From positions 1-64,000 of the forward strand of contig JAXMEQ010000005.1 of the NCBI GenBank assembly GCA_046348225.1: a DNA stretch of 64,000 nt, written 5' to 3'. Shown piece after piece: positions 17,637-27,494 of the stretch. Numbering within the stretch: the first letter of the stretch is position 1; each line of letters starts with the position of its first letter. The position numbers and the translations under genes were made by a program. The stretch is from JAXMEQ01 sp046348225. GTDB lineage: Bacteria; Pseudomonadota; Gammaproteobacteria; Burkholderiales; Burkholderiaceae_C. The notes under the pieces were generated by a model. The model saw only the letters and a list, made by a program, of their open reading frames with translations. It was not told the origin of the DNA and did no database searches.

Positions 17637-18680
17637 ATGCTGGTTACCCAACAACCCGTTTTCCGCAAGTTCTGGCACGCCGTCATGCCGCTCAGTGCAC
17701 TGGCGTCCGGCCCCCAACCGTTCACCCTGCTGGGTGAAGCCATCGTGCTGTTCCTGGACGCGCAGGGCGAGCCCGCTGCGCTGCGCGACCGCTGCTGCCA
17801 CCGCACCGCAAAGCTGTCCAGGGGCTGGTGCGTGGACGCCCAGGGCCAGGCCTGCGAGCGTGGCCACATCCAGTGCGGCTACCACGGCTGGACGTACGAC
17901 CGTGGCGGCAAGGTCATCCGCATTCCGCAGTACGAAGAAAGCCGTGCGGTGCCGCCGGACTACAAGACCCAGGCCTACCACTGCACGGCGCGCTACGGCT
18001 ATGCCTGGGTGGCCCTGGACGAGCCCATCGCCGACATTCCGGACATTCCGGAGTTCAGCAACCCGGCCTGGCGCACCATCTTCCAGTTCTATGAAACCTG
18101 GGCCACCAGCCCGATGCGCGCGCTGGAGAACTCGTTTGACAACTCGCACTTCAGCTTTGTGCACCGCGCCACGTTTGGCGTGCCGGATGCGCCGCAGCCC
18201 AGCAAGTACGAACTGATCGAGAACGACACAGGCTTCTATGCCGAAACGGTGATCGCCGCCGCCAACCCTGAAAAGTTCCACCGCATCAGCGGCGTGCAGG
18301 ACGCCGTGACCACGCGGCACATGCGCAACGCCTACTTCCTGCCGTTCTCGCGCCGGCTGGACATTGAATACCCCAGCGGGGTGCGCCACGTCATCATCAA
18401 CTGCTTCACCCCGATTGACGACGGGCGCATGCAGCTATGCCAGTGGCTGTTCCGCAACGACACGGAAGAAGACTGCCCGGCGCAGATGCTGATCGACTTT
18501 GACGACGAGATCACCCGCGAAGACAAGGACATCCTGGAGTCCACCGACCCGGACGCCGTGGTGGACCTGCGCCGCCGCGGCGTGGAGTACTCGATGGACT
18601 CCGACCGCCCCGGCATCCTGATCCGGCGCAAGCTCATGGAGCTGCTGGCGCGCCATGGCGAGGCGGAAGTGCACCGCTGA
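17637..18680 (+). CDS. Rieske non-heme iron oxygenase alpha subunit (purine-linked)
   Basis: A 347-residue ring-hydroxylating or demethylating oxygenase. The Rieske 2Fe-2S centre is formed by CxH in RDRCCHRTAKL and CxxH in IQCGYHGWTYD (about residues 50-85). The mononuclear iron site and bridging Asp are in ENSFDNSHFSFVHRATFG. Length and layout are like VanA/NdmA-type demethylases rather than large dioxygenase subunits. No reductase gene is adjacent. It carries its own xanthine-I riboswitch candidate and sits between two deaminase/transport cassettes, so a purine or methylated purine substrate is inferred; the substrate is unknown. Confidence 0.9.
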   Translation: MLVTQQPVFRKFWHAVMPLSALASGPQPFTLLGEAIVLFLDAQGEPAALRDRCCHRTAKLSRGWCVDAQGQACERGHIQCGYHGWTYDRGGKVIRIPQYEESRAVPPDYKTQAYHCTARYGYAWVALDEPIADIPDIPEFSNPAWRTIFQFYETWATSPMRALENSFDNSHFSFVHRATFGVPDAPQPSKYELIENDTGFYAETVIAAANPEKFHRISGVQDAVTTRHMRNAYFLPFSRRLDIEYPSGVRHVIINCFTPIDDGRMQLCQWLFRNDTEEDCPAQMLIDFDDEITREDKDILESTDPDAVVDLRRRGVEYSMDSDRPGILIRRKLMELLARHGEAEVHR

Positions 18681-18693
18681 AGCCAGCCTGCAG

Positions 18694-18752
18694 GCGCTAT
18701 CAGTTTGATAGCGCCTCACGCAGGTTGTGTGCGGGCTGCAGCCTGTTTTGAC
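18694..18752 (+). repeat. Dispersed palindromic repeat, copy C
   Basis: GCGCTATcagtttgATAGC, then GCCTCACGCA, spacer, GTGCGGGCTGCAGCC, TGTTTTGACC. This is close to the consensus. On the other strand it encodes the last eleven or so residues (KQAAARTQPA) and stop of the deaminase at 18716. Confidence 0.8.
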
Positions 18753-19216
18753 CAGAAATCCTGGTGCAGTGAGGCGATGTCCGGCTCTGCGTCGGGCACT
18801 GGCCCGATCACCTCGATGGCCTTCTGCCCGCGCGCAAACACCTCGCGGCAGGGCAAGGCCATGGTGGGGTTTTCGGCGTGGTTGCCGGTGAGCGCCAGCA
18901 GGCGTGATTCGGTCATGCCGTAGACCAGCCGGCCGATGTGCGCCCAGTACTGGGTGCCTGCGCACATGGCACAGGGCTCCACCGTGGTGACCAGGGTGCA
19001 TTGCCAGAGGTAGTCGGCGCTGTAGTTCTGCGCAGCGGTGCGGGCCAGCACAGACTCTGCATGGTTCACCGTGTCCACGTTGCCCTGCTCAGCCAGCACC
19101 GTCTCGCCATCCGGCGCTACCAGGACGGCGCCAAACGGGTGGCGACCCAGGCCCATCGCCCGGCGTGCCACCTCGTTGGCGCGGCGCAGATGCTGCACCG
19201 CCTGCTCGGGCGTCAT
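18716..19216 (-). CDS. Nucleoside deaminase (CDA fold), right cassette
   Basis: A 166-residue zinc deaminase, paralogue of 15845. Zinc/catalytic motifs VNHAESVL and VEPCAMCAGTQYW; later LPCREVFARGQKAIEVIGPVPDAE and HQDFW, matching the end of the left-cassette enzyme. Everything after HQDFW is supplied by a copy of the dispersed repeat, so the natural end was probably near that motif. The start overlaps the permease stop (ATGA). Last gene of a binding protein-ATPase-permease-deaminase operon, which suggests the transported base is deaminated on entry. Confidence 0.87.
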   Translation of the reverse strand: MTPEQAVQHLRRANEVARRAMGLGRHPFGAVLVAPDGETVLAEQGNVDTVNHAESVLARTAAQNYSADYLWQCTLVTTVEPCAMCAGTQYWAHIGRLVYGMTESRLLALTGNHAENPTMALPCREVFARGQKAIEVIGPVPDAEPDIASLHQDFWSKQAAARTQPA

Positions 19217-19977
19217 GTGTTCTGGGAACCGCGGTGGGCCCAGGCCGTGGTGTGTTTCTCGATGGCGCTGAACAGCTCGTACATGATCATCGCCATCGCG
19301 CCCACCACCACCAGGCCCGCGAAGGCCAGGCCCATCTGCATGGCCGAGCCGGCAGAAATCAGCAGGTAGCCAATGCCCTCGTTGGCGGCCGTCATTTCAG
19401 ATACCGTGGTGCCCACAAAGGCCAGCGTGATCGCGACCTTGAGCGAGCCATAGAAATACGGCATCGAGCGCGGCAGCCCCACCTTGACCAGCACGTCCCA
19501 CCGCTTGGCACCCAGCACCCGCAGCACGTCTTCCAGCTCGGGCTCCAGCGTGGCCAGGCCGGTGGCAATGTTCACCATGATCGGAAAGAAGCTGATCAGG
19601 AACGCCGTCAGGATGGCCGGGCCCGCGCCAATGCCGAACCAGACCACCAGAATCGGCACAAACGCGGCCTTCGGCAGCGCGTTGAAGGCCGTCATCAGCG
19701 GGTACAACGCTGCGTAGGCCAGCCGCGAGCTGCCAATGATGAAGCTCAGCAGCACGCCCACCACAATGGCATCGCCAAAGCCCGCCATCGTCACCCAGAA
19801 GGTGCCAGGCGTGGCCCGCGATGATCCACTTGAACTCCACCAGCTGCGTCCAGATGCGCCAGGGGCTGGGAAGATGAACCTCGACACATTGAAGCCCGCG
19901 CAGATGATCTGCCACAGCGCGATCACGCTGACCAGCAGGATCCAGGGGGACCACAGCTCCACTTGCTTCTTGTTCAT
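19213..19977 (-). CDS. ABC transporter permease (SsuC/TauC type), internal frame slip
   Basis: About 254 residues, starting MNKKQVELWSPWILLVSVIALWQ. The binding-protein-dependent permease signature is EPELEDVLRVLGAKRWDVLVKVGLPRSMPYF, followed by SLKVAITLAFVGTTVSEM. Residues of about 38-60 are in the wrong frame: the expected PSPWRIWTQLVEFKWIIAG is read in another frame between about 19865 and 19806 and the frame is then restored, so the gene stays open but the segment is garbled. One missing C in a C-run explains the first slip. First sign of the error-rich segment. Confidence 0.8.
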   Translation of the reverse strand: MNKKQVELWSPWILLVSVIALWQIICAGFNVSRFIFPAPGASGRSWWSSSGSSRATPGTFWVTMAGFGDAIVVGVLLSFIIGSSRLAYAALYPLMTAFNALPKAAFVPILVVWFGIGAGPAILTAFLISFFPIMVNIATGLATLEPELEDVLRVLGAKRWDVLVKVGLPRSMPYFYGSLKVAITLAFVGTTVSEMTAANEGIGYLLISAGSAMQMGLAFAGLVVVGAMAMIMYELFSAIEKHTTAWAHRGSQNT

Positions 19978-20792
19978 GCCTGGTTGCGCCACCCGCGCCC
20001 TGTTTGCGCATGGCGCCACCGTGCCCGCGCAGCTCGTGCACGATGTCGGTGACCTTGGTGTAGGTGGATTCCAGGTCGCGCGCGGGCGCGGCAGGTCGAT
20101 CTTCACCACAAAGCGCCTGGGCTCTTGCTCATCACGTACACCGTATCGGCCAGGAACACGCTTTCGCGCAGGTCGCGCACCGGTGATGACGCTGAACTTC
20201 TGCTCCGCGTCCACAAATCGCGCAGGATGCACCAGCGCCAGCTCTTCACGCGTGAAGGCGTCCAGCGCGCCAAACGGCTCGTCCAGCAGCAGCATCTTGG
20301 GCTCGTGAATCAGCGCGCGGCAGATGCCGGCGCATGCCGCCCGAGAGCCGCCAGGGGAACTTGTCTTCGTAGCCGCCCAGGCCCACCTCTTGCAGCAGCT
20401 TGCGGGCGCGTTCCTCGTATTCCTTGCGCCTGGCCTTGAACTGGCTGCGGTAGGGCTCCACGATCTCCAGCGGCAGCAGCACGTTGTCGACCGTGGTGCG
20501 CCAGGGCAGCAGGCTCGGCGCTTGAAGGCCATGCCGCTGATCTTCAGTGGCCCCGTCACCGGCTGGCCGTCGATCAGGATCTTGCCCATCGACGGCATCT
20601 TCAGCCCGGTGGTGAGCTTCATGAAGGTGGTGGATTTGCCGCAACCCGACGGGCCCACGATGGCGATGAACTCGCCTTGGCGCACCTTGAGGTCGATCGC
20701 CTGACCGCAAAGTGGTTCTGGGCGAGCAGTTCTTCGTTGTAGGCGAGCCAGACGTCCTGAAAGTCAACGTAGAAGTGGGTGTCGCCGGTCAT
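19974..20792 (-). pseudogene. ABC transporter ATP-binding protein, frameshifted
   Basis: Nitrate/sulfonate-type ATPase expected at about 270 residues, starting MTGDTHFYVDFQDVWLAYNEELL. Walker A GPSGCGKSTT, then in another frame ARKLLQEVGLGGYEDKFPWRLSGGMRR (signature) and back to Walker B KMLLLDEPFGALDAFTREEL. At least four frame changes occur over 800 bases. The start overlaps the stop of the binding-protein gene by one base (TAATG), and the likely end (TGA) overlaps the permease ATG. The continuous conservation suggests sequence errors, not a dead gene. Confidence 0.8.
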
Positions 20793-21810
20793 TACTTCTT
20801 GGCCGGGGGCAGCACGTTCAGCTCGGCCTTGCTCGGCAGGAAGGACGTAGTTCCACACCGCGTCAGGGTTGACGCGGGTCTTGGTGTTGAAAGCGTCCGA
20901 CACCTGCGACGCCATCAGCGCCAGGCGGCCGGGCACCATCAGCCGCGCCTGGCGCGCGCAGCCGGTTGGCCACCACGCCGTCGATGGCCAGCTGCAGGGC
21001 GGCGCGTCTCCAGCGCACTGTTGATGATGCCGTCGCGCGCCTTCACGGTTTCAATGGCGACCTCGGGCTTGGCGATGGTGTCCTTCACGCTCTTTGGCAA
21101 AGGCCGAGAGGAACGCCTTCACGGCAGCCGGGTTCTCCTTGATCATCTCGGGGCTGGCGATGATCACGTTGCCATAGAGCTTGACGCCGTAGCTGGGGTA
21201 GGGCAGCGTGACCACGTCTTCCAGCTTCACGCCGCGCGCTTCCAGGTTCAGCAGCGAGGTGAACGAGAAGCCGGTGATGGCGTCCATGTCGCCGCGGGCC
21301 AGCATGGTCGGCGCAGCAGGGTCCATCGCCGTCCACTGCACGCCGGACAGTTGTTGGCCTTGGCAAAGATCGGGAAGCAGGCGGCGGCCGGCGTCAAACA
21401 CCGGGGCACCCAGCTTCTTGCCGTTCAGGTCGGCTGGGGTCTTGATGCCGCTCTTCTGAGCGCCATCACGCGGGCGTGTTGTTGTAGACCATCACCGCCA
21501 CCGGCTTGTTGGGGGCGTCGGGGTTGCTGGCGGAACTCCATCAGCGCGGCCAGGTCGGCAAAGCCCATGTCGTAGAGTTCGAGGCCACGCGCGTGACCGT
21601 ACCGCTCGAGCCGTTGCCGGCGTCAATCGTCACGTCGAGCTTGGCGTCCTTGAAATAGCCCTTGGCGGCCGGCACCAGGAACAGCGCGGCAGGCCCCTCA
21701 AACCGCCAGTCCAGCTGGAATCCTTGATCGGCGGTTCGGGCGCTGGCGGAGCCAAAGGCGGCAGCAGGCGGCCAGGGCCGGTGGTCTGGAGGAAAACGCG
21801 TTTTTTCATT
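20792..21810 (-). pseudogene. NMT1-type ABC substrate-binding protein, right cassette, frameshifted
   Basis: Expected about 335 residues. Starts MKKRVFLQTTG (signal peptide), then GFQLDWRFEGPAALFLVPAAKGYFKDAKLDVTIDAGNGSSGTVTRVAS, close to the left-cassette protein; later MLARGDMDAITGFSFTSLLNLEARGVKLEDVV and YPSYGVKLYGNVIIASPEMI, ending SKAELNVLPPAKK. These blocks fall in different frames, with five or more indels. Paralogue of the gene at 16330. First gene of the transporter-deaminase operon. Confidence 0.82.
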
Positions 21811-22173
21811 TGAAAGGGCTCCGTACAGGAAGGTAGATACAACGAAGGGGTTCAAAGCAAATTCGGTGCCGGGTGGGGTGGTTTTTGCACCAAGGAGTGC
21901 TTATTTTGTGGGCTGGACGCAACCTGGGCGAACCGCGCAGATTGCATGGGGGATACCCTGCCTGCGGGCTTGGCGGGCAGAGTGTGGGGCGCGACGGTCA
22001 ACGTCAGGCACAAACGCGCATCACCGCGAACTTCTGTGAAAAATAAACACAAGTACCTACAAAGTTTGACCGAAAAAGAAACAAATAAAGTTATATTGCG
22101 CCGCTTCCGATACCAACAAGCAGACAGTTGACTGCTGTTCAAGACCCTGAGGGGATCCCGGTGAATTTGTTGA
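21811..22173. other. Intergenic region between binding-protein operon and rhs
   Basis: 363 bases without a gene. The left part carries the leader of the minus-strand transporter operon, including a weak third riboswitch-like segment (21853-21911). The right part from about 22020 to 22135 is AT-rich, unlike its surroundings; TTGACC at 22066 and TTATAT at 22091 (19-base spacing) are a weak promoter candidate for rhs. Confidence 0.5.
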
Positions 22174-25100
22174 GTGCTGCGTGCCTTGGCGCTGCGTGTT
22201 TGCGTGTTGATTTTGTGCAGCTTCGGCTTTGGAACGGCAGGGGCTGTCATCCCGGTCCAGTACCAATGTGCCGACTCTTGGGTGGCGTACAACAACCCGC
22301 GATTTGACGCCTGTTCTGGTGGAAGAGACGTGCCGGAAGGGCGCTGACTACATGCGGAGGCCATTCTGGGGTTTCACTACTCCCAAAGTGGCGCTCAGCA
22401 TTGCATCTCAACAATCCACCAGAGGTTCTGGTGGGTGCACTTGTACCTGGACGTGGCGGCAATGCCTACTGCCCACCCGGTGCCGAGTTGAGCTTCACCT
22501 ACAACTGGGGTGGAGCTTTCGGCCGAGTTGCCATTGTCCTGTCGGAACCACCGAGCAACGGGCGCGGCGTGGCCGTGGGCCCGCGGAGATCAAGCTGTCG
22601 GGCTCCCACCCAGGCGCTGCCTGTAGATGCAGGCGGCCAAGCGCTGCGAATCAAGGCCACGGTCACCGGTGATCGCCTCCAAAACGGCGAGCCCGGTCAC
22701 GGTGTTTATCCAGCCGAGTGCTGGCGGGTCCATTTCTGTTCTGTCTGCGGTGACCAATGCCAGTGGCAGGCCTTGATCGACTACACGCCTCCGGCAACGA
22801 CGTGCCCGGTCCAGCGAAGGCTGATGTTCTTCTGCGCTGACTGCACCGGTTGCAACAAGTCCGCCAACATGGCCATCAGCGTGCAGGGTACCCCCGTCCT
22901 GCCGGCCACCCCCCAAACCTGCCCTGCCAGCCCGGGCCAGGAAACAACTGATCCTGCCGGCCTCGGGCACCAAGGTGCTCAGGCATACCGACTGGCAGGA
23001 CGATGCAACTGCATGGCCTGAGCCTATGCGCCACTTCGCCAGCCGCTGGAGCGTGGGGCCCGCCGCTGGGCTGGGGGCGACCTGGAGCCACAACCACGCG
23101 CACCGCGTCATTGGCGCGGGCGCCTCGCACCTGCCAGCCGCATGGTGGCCTTCGGTGATGGGCAAGGTCAGCCTGTTCATCAACACCGGCATCGTGGGCT
23201 ACGACCCCAATGCTGGCGGTATCTGCAATGTTGCCAACACCTGGTGCGCGCCCACTCTCAGCCGGTTGTCGATCCCAACCTGTACCCACCGGCGTGGACG
23301 GCCACCGGCAGCCTGGACACCATGACCGACACGCCCCAGGGCATTCTGGTCAACCGTGCCAGCGACGACAGCCAATGGCTGTTTGATTGGTACCGTCAGG
23401 CTTGGTCTTGAGCCACCGGCAGCGCGCAACGGCTGGGTTTACCAATTCAGCTACAGCAACGGGCGGCTCACCCAGGTAAGTAACAGCTTCGGCTGCAACC
23501 TGCAGTTCGCCCATGACGCACAAGGCCGCTCTGAGCAGTGCTACAGCCCCTGACGGAACTGTCATTCGCTACATTATCGATAGCGCGTCACGTCTGATTG
23601 GCGCGGCCTACGCTGACAATTCGTCAAAAAGCTACCTTACGAGAACACCAGTTGGCTGCAGGCCGTGACGGGCGTCGTGGATGAACAAGGCAACCGTTTT
23701 GGTAAGCTTTGCGTACGACGCCCAGGGCCGCGCCATCAGCAGCGAACTGCTGACGGCGCTGACCGCGTGCAGGTAAATTTACGCCACCGGGCGCTCGTCG
23801 GTGAAAGATGCGTTTGGCGTCACGCGAACCTATGAGTACCAGCCTCTGCGCGGCCGTGCGCGCGGCATGGACACCACCCAGGCCAGCGCGCTCGGCGCCG
23901 ATGGCAACGCTGTGGCCAGCCAGAGCTTAACGCGGACAGCCTACGCAAAGCCAGACCGACTTCCTCGGCATCACCACCCTGTTCACCTGGGACGCCGCGC
24001 GCCGGCTCAAGCTGGCCGAAACGCGCGCTGCCAGCCGGCCCGAGGCCCAGACGGTGCAGACCGAGTGGCACCCCACGCTGCGCCTGCCGGTGCTGGTGAT
24101 GGAAGCCGGGCGCAGCACCGCCTACACCTACGACGCCCTGGGCAACAAGCTCAGTGAAGTGGTGACCGACCGGCTCACCGGCCAGACCTGCAGCCAGAGC
24201 TGGGCGTACAACGCCCAGGGCCTGGTTGCCAGCACCACCGACGCGCGCGGCGGCAGCTGGACGTTTGCCTACGACGCCCAGGGCACCGCACCCGCCAGCG
24301 CAACCCGCTGGGCCATGAAACGGTGCGGCAGCACGACGCCGCAGGCCGCGTGACGCAACAGACCGAGCCCAACGGCTCGGTCACCACCTTCACCGGGACG
24401 CGTGGCCGCCTGACGCAGGCCAACCGCGGTGAAGCGGCGGCCTACACCTACACCCCCGCTGGCCTGCCGGCCAGCGCCACGCTGCCCAACGGCCATGCCA
24501 TCAGCTACCAGTACGACGCAGCCCAGCGCCCGACAGCCGCCACCGACAACCGTGGCAACATCGTGCAGTACACGCTGGACGGCATGGGCAACCGCGTGCG
24601 CGAAGAAGTCAAGGATGCCAATGGCGCCATCGCGCTCGTCACCAGCCGCGTCATCAACAGCCTGAACCGGGTGGCCGCCATCCAGGGCGCCGTGGGCCAG
24701 ACCACAGCCCTGGGCTACGACGCCAATGGCGAACCCGTCAGCCAGACCGACCCGCTGAACCAGACCACCTCGCCAGGCGCTGGACGGCCTGCGCCGCCCC
24801 ACCGCCACCACCTTCGCAGACACCGCCGCCAGCCAGGCCTGGAACGCGCTGGACCAGCTCACGCAAGTCACAGACCCCAAAGGCGTGGCCACCCAGTACA
24901 CACGCAACGCCTTTGGCGAAGTGCTGAGCGAACAAGCCCCGACACCGGCACCACCGCCTACCAGCGCGACGCCGCTGGCGACGTGGTCGCCATGACCGAC
25001 GCGCGGCATCACCACCCAGATCACCCGCGACGCGCTGGGCCGGCCCGTGCAGGCCAGCCGGGGTGCTGCCCACCAGACCGTCTACACCTGGGACACCCAG

Positions 25101-27123
25101 CAAACCGGCTACCTGGCCAGGGTGGAAGACGCCAGCGGCAGCACCGCGTGGGAGCGCGACGCCCAAGGCCGCGTTCTGCGCAAAACCCAGCGCGTCAACG
25201 ACAACCCGGCCAACCCCGCCAGCTTCGTCACTGCCTACAGCTATGCAGGCGAGCTGGCCAGCATCACCTACCCCAGCGGGCTGAAGGTGCACTACCAGCG
25301 CAACGCTGCGGGGTGATCAGCGGCATCAATACCCAGCTGCCCGGACGCAACAGGCCCGTGACCCTGTTCATCACCAGCTTGACCCACACCGCCCTGGGCC
25401 AGCCCAAAGCCTGGGCTCAGCCAGCGGCGACAGCGCCAGCCGCAGCTTTGACGCTGACGGCCGCATGGTCAGCAACGAATTCGCTGGCCAACAGTACGAC
25501 GCCGCCAGCCGCATCACAGCCGTCACGCAAAACCTGGGGCCAGCCGCACTGTCACCAGCGTCGTTGGAACCACCACCACAACCGTCACCGAGCTGTACCA
25601 GACGCCATTGAACTGGAGCGCCGGCTACGACAACCGCAACCGCCTCACCAGCTTCAGCCGTGCAGGCTCGACGTGCAATACACCTACGACGCCAACAGCA
25701 ACCGCCTGACGGCCATCGACAAAACCATCAGCGACACCGACCTGGACGGCGAGTTTGACGCCAGCGACTTCACCTGCACCACCCGTCAGAGCCTGAACAT
25801 CGACGGCACCAGCAACCGCCTGCTGGGCTTCACCCAGAGCCTGCTGACGCAAACCACCAACGCCCGCGGCGTTCCGCACCGTCAGCAACGTCGTCACCCC
25901 CGTCAGCTACAGCCTGGACGGTGCCGGCAACCTTCACCAGCGACGGCCTGCGCAACTTCGACTACGACGAAGCCAACCGCATCAGCAAGGTGCGGGTGCT
26001 CAGGAGATTTCGGTGAACAAGCCAGCATCCGCTACCTGCACAACGCCCTGGCCAGCGCGCCTTCAAGGGCGAGCCTCAGGCCGAGCAGACCCTGCCCAGC
26101 GAAGCCCAGCTGGGGCAAGACTTCATCACCTGGCCTGCAAGCAGTTCGGCTGGCTGTTTGCCCAGGCCCAGGCCAACACCAGCATCGGCACGGCCTACAC
26201 CTTGCTGACGGGCCCATCCCCGGCTGGGCCATCCTCGGTGAATACGACAACGGTACAAGGAGCCGGCCGCAGCGAGTACATCTGGCTACCGACACAAGAC
26301 GGTGCTATACCCGTGGGCAAGTTCAGCAACGGCAAGTTCTTCGCCATCCACTCAGACCAACTGGGCACCCCCAGGCTGATGACCACCGGCTAACCAGCCG
26401 GTGTGGCAGTGGCCCTACAGCGCGTTTGGCGACAACAAACCCACTGGCGTTCTCAAAGCCACGCCCAACCCGAAGGCAGCCATTACCAACATCCCGGTGC
26501 TGCTCAAAGCCACGGCAGCCACTGAGCTGAACCTGCGCTTCCCGGGGCAGTATGAGGATGCAAGAGACGGCACGTTCTACAACTACCAGCGGCAGTACCT
26601 GGCCAGCCAGGGGCGGTATACGCAGGGGGATCCGATAGGGTTGGAGGGGGATTGAATCGGTTCAGCTATGTTTCTGGAGACCCGCTTTCGGTGGTCGACC
26701 CGATGGGTTTGGATGCGATCTTTGTGCATTACATGGGTTACTCGGTGGGACTGCCGGGGTGTCTCGGCACCGATAGGTCACTCTGGGGCGATAGCGGTTG
26801 ATCCGATGACGGGGGAGACGAGGTACTACGAGTTCGGTCGGTACGGAGGAAAATGCGGCATTGTTCGTGGCCCTTCAACGTAGGAAAGATCGATTTCGAC
26901 AAGAACGGTAACCCTACCCGCGCGTCGATTGAAGCGGCGTTGCGTGGCCTCCAAAGCATTCGGCAAAAACAGTCCAACCCACCACGAGTATTCAAGAAGA
27001 TCGTTCTCCGACGTTGTCGCATACGCCGAACGTAGGAAGCGCGAAGCAGAGACATGCGAGAGGCCGTACAACTTCGTGTTTGACAACTGCAACAACTTTG
27101 GGCGGGAGGCCGCGGGGAGATGA
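22174..27123 (+). pseudogene. Rhs-repeat polymorphic toxin, frameshifted
   Basis: About 1,640 residues expected. The likely start is GTG 22174, giving signal-peptide-like VLRALALRVCVLILCSFGFG. YD repeats such as YTYDALGNKLSEV, YTYTPAGLPASATLPNGHAISYQYD and YTLDGMGNRVREEV run from about 23.4 to 26.0 kb in shifting frames. The core ends with HSDQLGTPRLMT, FPGQYEDARDGTFYNYQRQYL, GRYTQGDPIGLEG and NRFSYVSGDPLSVVDPMGLD, after which the toxin tip begins. The tip contains GHSGAIAVDPMTGETRYYEFGRYGG and FDNCNNFGREAAG, whose His and Cys suggest a cysteine-hydrolase fold. Dozens of indels. No T6SS genes or VgrG are in the window. Confidence 0.85.
26437..26660 (+). repeat. Rhs core-end direct repeat, copy 1
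   Basis: About 220 bases spanning the end of the conserved Rhs core (KATPNPKAAITNIPVLLKATAATELNL... to GDPIGLEG). It is repeated almost unchanged at 27536-27765. Differences are mostly single substitutions and small indels. Confidence 0.85.
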
Positions 27124-27494
27124 AAGCTAAACATTGGGTCCCGCTCACGGTCGGCGTCCTGCTTGCCCTCTCCTTGATTTGGGCGATCATCAACCTAACC
27201 CTTGAAAACGACGGGTTAAAGCAGGTCGTCGCTGGCCAATCGGTCCGTGCAAGCGCTGTTGAAGATGTCACGTCCAAGTCGCAACTATGACGTGACACCA
27301 GAAGAACTGGCTAGAGCGCTTGATTCCGCAGTGCTACCGATGCGCGACGGCCGCACATTACAAGTGGCTCAACTCGCCTTCAAAGTGCGGAGTTTCAAGC
27401 TGGCGAGATTCGCGCGATTGAGATTACTGACGTTGGAAAGGTAACTCTGTGCCGAGTGTGCAAAGTGACCGGTCAATATATTTGCCTATGTTGA
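27120..27494 (+). pseudogene. Candidate immunity protein for first Rhs toxin, frameshifted
   Basis: Starts ATG overlapping the rhs stop (ATGA). MKAKHWVPLTVGVLLALSLIWAIINLTLEN predicts one membrane helix with the rest outside the cytoplasm. As written the frame stops at 27290 (56 residues), but plausible coding continues in another frame (LKMSRPSRNYDVTPEELARALDSAVL) and then a third (FQAGEIRAIEITDVGKVTLCRVCK), giving about 124 residues to TGA at 27492-27494. Identity as immunity protein rests only on position and size. Confidence 0.55.

Noticed and set aside
19213..20685. Apparent ATPase-permease fusion in one open frame
   Set aside because: It arises from compensating frame slips; the permease has its own ATG at 19977 and the ATPase its own stop overlapping it.
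24323..26530. 735-codon open frame taken as a separate gene
   Set aside because: It is part of the rhs gene read partly in the wrong frame.
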